Shown piece by piece: positions 1-5,905 of a DNA stretch of 6,542 nucleotides. How positions within the stretch are numbered: position 1 is the first letter of the stretch; the number at the start of each line of letters is the position of its first letter. A program made the position numbers and the translations under genes. The notes beneath the pieces are model-generated. The model was not told where the DNA came from. It ran no database searches and worked only from the letters and a program-made list of their open reading frames with translations. Source of the DNA: Clostridia bacterium (GTDB lineage Bacteria; Bacillota; Clostridia; Christensenellales; UBA1242); NCBI GenBank assembly GCA_017537405.1, contig JAFYKU010000110.1:1-6542 (forward strand), in the 5' to 3' direction.

Positions 1-2
1 TC

Positions 3-30
3 TTGACATTGAAAAAAGTTGTGCTAACAT
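3..30 (+). promoter_or_regulatory. SigA-type promoter with extended -10 for nrdD-nrdG-dut
   Basis: The -35 hexamer TTGACA (3-8) is a perfect consensus. The -10 hexamer TAACAT (25-30) lies 16 bp downstream and is preceded by TGC (22-24), an extended -10 motif. Transcription should start near position 37, giving a leader of about 34 nt before the nrdD start at 71. The -35 is inside the first eight bases of the window, so any upstream operator would be outside the view. I see no clear NrdR box in the visible part. Confidence 0.75.
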
Positions 31-38
31 ATCAATGT
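6..38. repeat. 7-bp perfect inverted repeat spanning the nrdD promoter
   Basis: ACATTGA at 6-12 is the exact reverse complement of TCAATGT at 32-38, with 19 bp between the arms. The left arm overlaps the -35 hexamer and the right arm covers the predicted transcription start. That placement would suit a repressor operator, but a 7-bp match in a leader this short can arise by chance and does not resemble a known NrdR or FNR site. Confidence 0.3.
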
Positions 39-41
39 ACG

Positions 42-54
42 GTCGCATAGCGAC
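42..54 (+). promoter_or_regulatory. Small GC-rich stem-loop in the nrdD 5' leader
   Basis: GTCGC (42-46) pairs perfectly with GCGAC (50-54) around the loop ATA, forming a 5-bp stem about five nucleotides from the predicted mRNA 5' end. It ends before the SD at 61-64, so it does not hide the ribosome binding site. A 5'-terminal hairpin can slow mRNA decay, but that role here is inferred. The hairpin is too short to be a riboswitch. Confidence 0.4.
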
Positions 55-60
55 ATTAAA

Positions 61-64
61 AGGA
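61..64 (+). promoter_or_regulatory. Shine-Dalgarno site that fixes the nrdD start at 71
   Basis: AGGA (61-64), within AAAAGGA, lies 6 nt before the ATG at 71. The earlier in-frame ATG at 35 sits at or before the predicted transcription start, has no SD, and would add 12 residues ahead of the conserved start of the ATP-cone, so 71 is preferred. Confidence 0.8.
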
Positions 65-70
65 AAAAAC

Positions 71-2224
71 ATGAAAATCGTAAAACGAAATGGAAAAATT
101 GTTGACTTTGATGCTAACAAAATCAAGATTGCAATTAAAAAAGCTAATCGTGAGGTTGAAGAAAAAGAGCAAGCAACTGATGCTGAAATTGAAGAAATTT
201 TGGCTTATATTACCGGTTTAAAGAAGAAGCGTTTGTTGGTTGAAGATATTCAAGACATTATTGAACAACGCTTAATGAATTTGGGACATTTCCATTTAGC
301 AAAACGATATATTATCTATCGTTATACTCGTGAGTTGGTGCGTCAAAGCAACACCACGGATATTGCGATTAAAGAATTAATCAACGGCGAAAGTGAATAT
401 TGGAACACGGAAAATTCCAACAAGAACGCGCGTGTAGTTACCACACAGCGTGACTATATTGCTGGAATTACCAGCACGGATATTACTCGCCGTTTATTAT
501 TACCACCAACAATTGTGAAAGCTCATGATGACGGCATTATCCATTTCCATGATGCAGACTATTTTGCACAAAATGCGTTACATAACTGTGACTTAATTAA
601 CTTAGAAGATATGATGAACAACGGCACCAATATTAATGGTGTTATGATTGAAAGACCGCATCGCTTCTTAACTGCGATGACAATTGCAACACAATTGATT
701 ACGGCGGTATCTTCCAGTCAATATGGTGGAGCAACAATCACTTTGACGCACTTGGCTCCGTTTGTCCGTGATAGCTATCAACGCTATTTGGAACGCTATA
801 AAGCACGCGGTTTATCAAAGGAACAATGCGAGAAGTTCGCTGATGAAGATATTAAACGCGAAATTACCGATGGTGTTCAAACTTTCCAATATCAAATTAA
901 TTCAATGACCACAACCAATGGTCAAGCTCCATTCTTGTCGGTTTGTATGTATTTGGGAGAGACCAAAGAATACAAAAAAGAATTGGCAATGATTATTGAA
1001 GAGTTTTTACGCCAACGCATTCATGGTATGAAAAATGAAAAAGGCGTTTACATTACGCCAGCTTTCCCCAAGTTGTTATATGTCTTGGAAGAGTGCAATA
1101 TGAATCCGAAGGGTGAGTATTATTACCTAACCGAGTTGGCTGCCGAATGTACAGCAAAACGCATGGTTCCAGATTATATCTCGGAAAAAATTATGAAGCA
1201 ATTAAAGATTGATGCAAATGGTGAAGGACAATGTTATCCATGTATGGGGTGCCGTTCTTTCTTGACACCTTATGTCGATAAGAAAGGCAAACCACAATAC
1301 TATGGTCGTTTTAACCAAGGTGTCGTTACGATTAACTTGGTTGATGCGGCGTTGTCTTCGGAAAAGAATATGGAAAAATTCTGGAAGATTTTGGACGAAC
1401 GCTTGGAGCTTTGTCACGAAGCGTTACAAATCCGTCACGAGCGTTTAGCCAAAGCTACCAGTGATGTTGCCCCAATTTTATGGCAGCACGGAGCATTGGC
1501 GCGCTTGCCAAAAGGACAAAGTATTCATGAATTGTTACATGGTGGATACTCAACAATTTCATTGGGGTATGCCGGCTTATATGAGTGCGTAAAATACATG
1601 ACAAACCACAGTCATACAGATAACGGAGAAGGCAAAAAATTTGGCTTAGCCGTCTTACAACGCCTTAACGATAAATGTGCTGAATGGAAGGCTGCTGAAG
1701 ATATTGCATACAGTGTCTATGGAACACCAATTGAAAGTACTACTTACAAATTTGCAAAAAACTTAAAACGCCGTTTCGGTGTTATTAAAGATATTACGGA
1801 TCGTAACTATATTACTAACTCTTATCATGTTCCTGTTTTTGAAGAAATTGATGCGTTCTCTAAATTAAAATTAGAAAGCGAATTCCAACGCTTAAGCCCA
1901 GGTGGTGCAATCTCTTACATTGAAGCACCAAACTTGACTAATAATTTAGACGCGGTTATGGAAGTCATTCGTTTTATCTATGACAATATTATGTATGCTG
2001 AAATTAATACCAAATCTGACTATTGCCAACAATGTGGCTTTAATGGCGAAATCTTAATTGATGATAAATTTGAATGGTATTGTCCAGCTTGTGGTAATCG
2101 CGACCATTCAAAGTTGAATGTTGCTCGTCGTACTTGTGGTTATATTGGTACTAATTTCTGGAACAAAGGTCGTACACAAGAAATTAAAGAGCGCGTTTTG
2201 CATTTGGATAATAAGGACGCATAA
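71..2224 (+). CDS. nrdD: Anaerobic (class III) ribonucleoside-triphosphate reductase, catalytic subunit
   Basis: This 717-residue glycyl-radical enzyme reduces ribonucleoside triphosphates to dNTPs in the cytoplasm without oxygen. The length matches the family (E. coli NrdD is about 712). Residues 1 to about 95 form an ATP-cone for allosteric activity control, beginning MKIVKRNGKIVDFD. The catalytic barrel follows, with Cys173 in HNCDLINL and a cysteine cluster QCYPCMGC with Cys388, Cys391 and Cys394; the MGCRSFL loop carries the presumed thiyl cysteine. Near the C-terminus a four-cysteine zinc site (Cys652, Cys655, Cys671, Cys674) precedes RRTCGYIG, in which Gly690 is the radical glycine, 27 residues from the end. 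No key residue is missing. The start at 71 rests on the SD at 61-64 and on the promoter position. Its stop overlaps the start of the activase gene nrdG. The reductant subtype (formate or redoxin) was not determined. Confidence 0.97.
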   Translation: MKIVKRNGKIVDFDANKIKIAIKKANREVEEKEQATDAEIEEILAYITGLKKKRLLVEDIQDIIEQRLMNLGHFHLAKRYIIYRYTRELVRQSNTTDIAIKELINGESEYWNTENSNKNARVVTTQRDYIAGITSTDITRRLLLPPTIVKAHDDGIIHFHDADYFAQNALHNCDLINLEDMMNNGTNINGVMIERPHRFLTAMTIATQLITAVSSSQYGGATITLTHLAPFVRDSYQRYLERYKARGLSKEQCEKFADEDIKREITDGVQTFQYQINSMTTTNGQAPFLSVCMYLGETKEYKKELAMIIEEFLRQRIHGMKNEKGVYITPAFPKLLYVLEECNMNPKGEYYYLTELAAECTAKRMVPDYISEKIMKQLKIDANGEGQCYPCMGCRSFLTPYVDKKGKPQYYGRFNQGVVTINLVDAALSSEKNMEKFWKILDERLELCHEALQIRHERLAKATSDVAPILWQHGALARLPKGQSIHELLHGGYSTISLGYAGLYECVKYMTNHSHTDNGEGKKFGLAVLQRLNDKCAEWKAAEDIAYSVYGTPIESTTYKFAKNLKRRFGVIKDITDRNYITNSYHVPVFEEIDAFSKLKLESEFQRLSPGGAISYIEAPNLTNNLDAVMEVIRFIYDNIMYAEINTKSDYCQQCGFNGEILIDDKFEWYCPACGNRDHSKLNVARRTCGYIGTNFWNKGRTQEIKERVLHLDNKDA

Positions 2225-2721
2225 TGATTCGTTACAATAAAATTCGTAAGATGGATATTGCGAATGGACCCGGTGTTCGTGTTTCAATTTTCTTGCAGGG
2301 TTGTACTTTCTATTGCCCGGATTGTTTTAATCCGGAAACTCATGACTTTAATGGGGGACAAGAGTTTACACCAGAAGTGCTAGAACATTTACTACAATTG
2401 TGTGGTGCCGATTATGTGAAAGGTTTATCCATTCTGGGTGGAGAGCCATTACATCCTAAGAACATCGCTGGCACAACAGAAATTGCTCATGCCTTTAAGG
2501 AAAAATATCCAGACAAATCTTTGTGGGTTTGGACGGGGTTTACTTTTGAAAACATTAAGGAGCGCGAAATCTTTGATTATGTTGATGTTTTGGTGGATGG
2601 GTTGTTTGAAAAAGCATTGGCAAATCCAATGTTAAAGTTCCGTGGCTCGTCGAATCAAAGACTAATTGATATTGCTGCAACACTTAAAAACAAAGATGTT
2701 GTGTTATGGCAAAATGAATAA
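2224..2721 (+). CDS. nrdG: Anaerobic ribonucleotide reductase-activating protein (radical SAM)
   Basis: NrdG is a 165-residue radical-SAM activase that uses a [4Fe-4S] cluster and S-adenosylmethionine to put the glycyl radical on NrdD. The cluster motif CxxxCxxC is seen as Cys27, Cys31 and Cys34 in QGCTFYCPDCFN. LGGEP (71-75) is the SAM-binding GGE motif. DVLVDG (121-126) and FRGSSNQRLID (139-149) are typical of the C-terminal half. Length and motifs match the short NrdG type with no extra domain. The start is clear: AAGGA (2213-2217) lies 6 nt before ATG, and the ATG shares one base with the nrdD stop (TAATG). This suggests translational coupling and matched production of enzyme and activase. 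It should be oxygen-sensitive like its partner. Confidence 0.97.
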   Translation: MIRYNKIRKMDIANGPGVRVSIFLQGCTFYCPDCFNPETHDFNGGQEFTPEVLEHLLQLCGADYVKGLSILGGEPLHPKNIAGTTEIAHAFKEKYPDKSLWVWTGFTFENIKEREIFDYVDVLVDGLFEKALANPMLKFRGSSNQRLIDIAATLKNKDVVLWQNE

Positions 2722-2725
2722 AAAC

Positions 2726-2732
2726 AAAGGAG
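2726..2732 (+). promoter_or_regulatory. Strong Shine-Dalgarno site for dut
   Basis: AAAGGAG lies 9 nt before the ATG at 2742 in the 20-nt gap after nrdG. It supports the start even though the protein then carries an N-terminal extension compared with E. coli Dut. Confidence 0.85.
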
Positions 2733-2741
2733 AATTTAACA

Positions 2742-3221
2742 ATGAAATTGAAGCAATCCAAACAAAAATTTGATGCCGTTATAAATGCGGATATTAAAGT
2801 GAAACTTTTGGTTGAAGGTGCAAAAGTGCCTACCTATGGAACCGTATGTTCGGCTGGTGCAGACTTATATGCCGTATTGTCTGAACCTGTAACAATCGCC
2901 CCACACGAAACTAAAGTAATTTCGACTGGTGTGGCTTTCGAAATTCCTGTTGGCTTGGTAGGTGTTGTTTGTGCGCGTAGTGGTTTAAGTTGTAAACAAG
3001 ATTTGGCTCCGGCCAATAAAGTCGGCATTATTGACTCTGACTATCGTGGTGAAGTTGTCGTGGTTCTGCATAATCATGGTAACCAAGTTCGTACAGTGAA
3101 TAACGGTGATCGTGTTGCGCAACTGTTGTTTATGCCTTATGTGCAAGCTTGTTTTCAATTAAGTGATACATTAAGTGATACCGTGCGCGGTACAGGTGGC
3201 TTCGGACATACAGGTGTTTAA
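2742..3221 (+). CDS. dut: Trimeric dUTPase (deoxyuridine 5'-triphosphate nucleotidohydrolase)
   Basis: Dut hydrolyses dUTP to dUMP and pyrophosphate, keeping uracil out of DNA and supplying thymidylate synthase. All five motifs of the homotrimeric family are visible in 159 residues: AGADLYA (38-44), ARSGLS (78-83), GIIDSDYRGEV (95-105) with the uracil-pocket Asp98 and Tyr101, GDRVAQL (122-128), and RGTGGFGHTG (149-158), the flexible C-terminal lid. The lid closely resembles the RGEGGFGHSG form of E. coli. About 14 residues (MKLKQSKQKFDAVI) precede the usual start of the fold. No internal in-frame ATG follows them, and the strong SD supports this start. The gene is 20 nt behind nrdG and probably cotranscribed. 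This is coherent because NrdD working on UTP yields dUTP directly. No terminator is evident after the stop, so some read-through into infB is possible. Confidence 0.96.
   Translation: MKLKQSKQKFDAVINADIKVKLLVEGAKVPTYGTVCSAGADLYAVLSEPVTIAPHETKVISTGVAFEIPVGLVGVVCARSGLSCKQDLAPANKVGIIDSDYRGEVVVVLHNHGNQVRTVNNGDRVAQLLFMPYVQACFQLSDTLSDTVRGTGGFGHTGV
3159..3182 (+). repeat. Tandem 12-bp repeat inside dut
   Basis: TTAAGTGATACA (3159-3170) is followed directly by TTAAGTGATACC (3171-3182), 11 of 12 bases identical. It encodes LSDT-LSDT just before motif 5. Spacing to motif 5 is the same as I recall for E. coli Dut, so the repeat need not be an extra insertion. Confidence 0.6.
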
Positions 3222-3237
3222 CTTGGTTATGTAAGAC

Positions 3238-3266
3238 TTGCATATAATTAAAATAAGGTATATAAT
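3238..3266 (+). promoter_or_regulatory. Near-consensus promoter immediately upstream of infB
   Basis: TTGCAT (3238-3243) and TATAAT (3261-3266) are separated by an ideal 17 bp. Transcription would start about 7-8 nt past the -10, at 3273-3274, which is the A of the infB ATG. A second TATAAT (3243-3248) lies 18 bp upstream but has only a poor -35. Only AAGG (3255-3258), 15 nt from the ATG, resembles an SD, and it lies upstream of the predicted start of the main transcript. The infB operon therefore seems to have its own promoter and a leaderless or nearly leaderless message. Confidence 0.75.
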
Positions 3267-3273
3267 CTAAGTT

Positions 3274-5904
3274 ATGGCAGTTTTAGAAAAGATTAAGACG
3301 ATTGGTGATTTAGTACCTGAAATTCAAAATTTAAGGGAAAGATGTCGCCAAACTCGTGGAAATCTGGAAGTCGTTTTGGTCAACCTGCGTCAAAAAATTG
3401 AAGATGATTTGAAGAAGCAAGAAGACGAAGCTCGTAAAATAATTAATCAAGGTAAATATGCGGACTTAATTAAGCAGCGTGAAAACGAAAAATTAAGTGC
3501 CGAGAAGGCATATGATGCGAAAGTGGCTGGTGGTAAAAGTACACCTGCTAATAATGTTATGCCAAAAGTCGTTCCAAATCCGGTTGCATCAGTAAAAACA
3601 CCGGTTGAGGTTTCTAAGAAATCTTATGGTGAGAAATCTGGATTGTTTGGGCGTCCTGGAACTCCAGATACTAGTATGCGCCGTAATAATTCAAATAATG
3701 TTCAAAAACCATTTAACCGTGTTAATCGTGATGGGCGTTTTAATAATAACAATGGTGGAGCTCAACGCATGCCACACCGTGTTTGGACTCCTGGTCAAGC
3801 AACGGCTAATGGTTATGGTGCAAAGCATCCTGTTGGGACAGCTGCGCGTCCGAATGCTGCTGTGGGGGCAACTCGTGGCGGTGTGGGGTTCTTGCCTCGC
3901 CCAACCGAAAAGTTTATGCCTAAGCCTAACAACTTCGACAACAATAAACGCAAAGGCAAGAGTTATACTGGCGGAGAAGAACCACGCGGAGCTATGGACC
4001 GTCGTGCATTATTGCGTCGTGGTATTATAGAAGAACAAGAAATTGAAGAGCGCATGTTAACGCGTGTTTTCCGTACGAAAAAAAGTAAAGAAAACGATAC
4101 AAAGGTCAAAGTGGAAAAGTCTAACATTGTGGTTATTGACGGCGATGATTTGACAATTAAAACTTTGTCCGAAAAAATTGGTAAACCAGTTAACCAAATC
4201 ATTAAGCAACTAATGGTTTTGGGGGAAATGTGTACTATTAATAGTGTGATTGATTTTGATACTGCTTCATTGGTATCTGAAGAGTTTGGTGTCAAATTAG
4301 AGCGCAGTAACAAGAAGACTTCGGAAGAAATAGTTTCTGCGATGCACCAAGTTGATTCAAACGATGAGAATTTGCAATCTCGTCCACCAGTTGTTACGGT
4401 TATGGGACATGTTGACCATGGTAAAACGACATTATTAGACCGCATTCGTCACAGCTCTGTCGCTTCTGGTGAAAGTGGTGGTATTACTCAACATATTGGT
4501 GCTTATCAAGTAGAAGTGGCTGGTAATCGTAAAATTACATTTATGGATACTCCGGGACACGCTGCCTTTGATAAGATGCGTGCGCGTGGTGCAAAGATTA
4601 CCGATATCGCAGTTTTGATTGTGGCTGGAGATGATGGTGTTATGCCACAGACTGTAGAAGCAATTCAACACATTCAAAATCAAAACCTAGCACTGATTGT
4701 TGCTGTAACTAAATGTGATAAAAAAGAATTTAATTTAGAAAAAGTGCGTAGCCAATTAAGCGAACACGGCATCATTGGGGAAGAATGGGGAGGCACCACT
4801 ATGATTATGCCTGTAACAGCTGTTAGCGGTGAAGGTGTTGATCAATTGTTGGAAATGATCCTACTATTAGCTGATGTTAATAATTATCGCGCAAACTATG
4901 ATAAGGAAGCTAGTGGTGCGATTATTGAAGCCAAAATGGATCCAACGCGTGGTGCGGTTGTGACAATTTTGGTACAAAATGGTACTTTGAAAGTAGGGGA
5001 TACTTTACTTGCTGGTACCACCAGTGGCAAAGTGCGCGCGATGAAAGACGACCTTGGGCGTACCATTAAGCAAGCAACACCAGGAATGCCAGTTCAAGTA
5101 ATTGGTTTCACCGAAGTTCCAACGGCTGGTGTTGATGTTTATGTTGTAGATGAAAAACTAACGAAACAAGTTGTTGCCGAACGCAAAAACAAAGAAAAAA
5201 TCATGAAAGCTGGTATGGGTAAATCAATTCAAGGATTTGATCCATTTGCTGCGATGAAGATTACCGACAAGAAACAATTAAATATTATTTTAAAAGCGGA
5301 TGTATCGGGTAGTTTGGAAGCAATTGAACAAACTTTGGCGAATATTCAAAGTGAGGAAGTTCATGTTTCGGTCATTTCAAAAGGCGTAGGTACTGTAACT
5401 GATAATGACTTGGATTTGGCTTCTGTTACAGATGCGTTAGTGATTGCCTTTAATATTAAAACCAGTTCGCCTATTCAAAAGAATGCTGATCGTTTGAAAG
5501 TAAAAATCCATTCATTTAATGTTGTTTATGAATTGTTTGATTTTGTTACAGAACGCATGGTTCGTTTGTTTACTCCGCAATACGAAATTGAACATTATGG
5601 TAAAGTTGAGGTTCGTGCTTTGTTTAAGAGTTCGGCTGCGGGGCAAATTGCTGGGTGTCATGTTTTAGATGGTAAAGTTACAAGAAATGCAACTGTGATT
5701 TTAATGCGCGGCAAAAATGAACTCGGTAAATACCAAATTGACAGTTTGAAAGTTAAAACCGACGACCAAAAAGAAGTGTTGAAAGGGGCGGAGTGTGGTA
5801 TCAAATTAAAAGACGCACCCGAATTAAAAGTTGGAGATATCTTTGATGTCATTGGAGAAAAACAAAAGCCAATCATCTTCAATGGTAAGGAGTACAAGTT
5901 CTAA
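3274..5904 (+). CDS. infB: Translation initiation factor IF2
   Basis: IF2 is the GTPase that places fMet-tRNA on the 30S subunit and promotes 50S joining. The 876 residues divide as follows. Residues 1 to about 90 are charged and helical, probably coiled coil, rather than the usual first IF2_N motif. Residues 115-235 are rich in Asn, Gly, Arg and Pro and look disordered. RRALLRRGIIEEQEIEERM (243-261) is a basic helix. About 284-344 is an IF2_N-like domain. The G domain (370-540) has G1 GHVDHGKT (378-385), Thr405 in switch I, G3 DTPGH (425-429), G4 TKCD (479-482) and G5 TAVSG (515-519). Domain II is about 545-640, domain III 665-760, and the fMet-tRNA-binding C-terminal domain 770-870. Oddities are G4, which is almost always NKxD, and the N-terminus. 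The ATG at 3274 lacks an SD but fits the predicted transcription start. rbfA follows after 1 nt. Confidence 0.97.
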   Translation: MAVLEKIKTIGDLVPEIQNLRERCRQTRGNLEVVLVNLRQKIEDDLKKQEDEARKIINQGKYADLIKQRENEKLSAEKAYDAKVAGGKSTPANNVMPKVVPNPVASVKTPVEVSKKSYGEKSGLFGRPGTPDTSMRRNNSNNVQKPFNRVNRDGRFNNNNGGAQRMPHRVWTPGQATANGYGAKHPVGTAARPNAAVGATRGGVGFLPRPTEKFMPKPNNFDNNKRKGKSYTGGEEPRGAMDRRALLRRGIIEEQEIEERMLTRVFRTKKSKENDTKVKVEKSNIVVIDGDDLTIKTLSEKIGKPVNQIIKQLMVLGEMCTINSVIDFDTASLVSEEFGVKLERSNKKTSEEIVSAMHQVDSNDENLQSRPPVVTVMGHVDHGKTTLLDRIRHSSVASGESGGITQHIGAYQVEVAGNRKITFMDTPGHAAFDKMRARGAKITDIAVLIVAGDDGVMPQTVEAIQHIQNQNLALIVAVTKCDKKEFNLEKVRSQLSEHGIIGEEWGGTTMIMPVTAVSGEGVDQLLEMILLLADVNNYRANYDKEASGAIIEAKMDPTRGAVVTILVQNGTLKVGDTLLAGTTSGKVRAMKDDLGRTIKQATPGMPVQVIGFTEVPTAGVDVYVVDEKLTKQVVAERKNKEKIMKAGMGKSIQGFDPFAAMKITDKKQLNIILKADVSGSLEAIEQTLANIQSEEVHVSVISKGVGTVTDNDLDLASVTDALVIAFNIKTSSPIQKNADRLKVKIHSFNVVYELFDFVTERMVRLFTPQYEIEHYGKVEVRALFKSSAAGQIAGCHVLDGKVTRNATVILMRGKNELGKYQIDSLKVKTDDQKEVLKGAECGIKLKDAPELKVGDIFDVIGEKQKPIIFNGKEYKF
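3754..3760 (+). promoter_or_regulatory. Possible internal ribosome binding site within infB
   Basis: GGTGGAG lies 8 nt before an in-frame ATG at 3769 (Met166). Starting there would give a 711-residue IF2 lacking the coiled-coil N-terminus but keeping all GTPase and tRNA-binding domains. Shorter IF2 forms from internal starts are known in E. coli and B. subtilis. The bases also simply encode Gly-Gly-Ala in a Gly/Asn-rich stretch, so chance is a real alternative. Confidence 0.3.
5887..5892 (+). promoter_or_regulatory. Shine-Dalgarno site for rbfA inside the infB 3' end
   Basis: AAGGAG lies in the last codons of infB, 13 nt before the rbfA ATG at 5906. The spacing is longer than ideal, but no other start codon in this frame fits. 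The upstream in-frame ATG at 5831 would add 25 unrelated residues read from within infB. Ribosomes finishing infB could re-initiate here. Confidence 0.7.
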
Positions 5905-5905
5905 C

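Noticed and set aside
35..70. Upstream in-frame ATG at 35 as the nrdD start
   Set aside because: It lies at or before the predicted transcription start, has no SD, and adds 12 residues not expected before the ATP-cone. The ATG at 71 has AGGA 6 nt upstream.
1202..1417. Minus-strand open frame of 71 codons opposite nrdD
   Set aside because: It sits opposite the conserved catalytic region of nrdD and shows no promoter, SD or familiar motif.
3220..3273. Possible terminator or leader hairpin between dut and infB (AACTTGG at 3220-3226 against CTAAGTT at 3267-3273)
   Set aside because: The arms are 40 nt apart and pair with one G-U wobble, there is no following T-run, and the interval is better explained by the promoter.
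3605..4030. Plus-strand open frame of 141 codons overlapping infB in another frame
   Set aside because: It coincides with the low-complexity Asn/Gly/Arg linker of IF2, where skewed composition leaves alternative frames open. No SD or domain is evident.
3963..4683. Minus-strand open frames opposite infB (3963-4445 and 4435-4683)
   Set aside because: They lie antisense to highly conserved IF2 sequence, have no recognisable domain or SD, and their composition is what the complement of the infB codons would give.
5831..5905. Upstream in-frame ATG at 5831 as the rbfA start
   Set aside because: It would add 25 residues rich in Ser read from inside the conserved end of infB and has no SD. The conserved RbfA helix begins right after the ATG at 5906.
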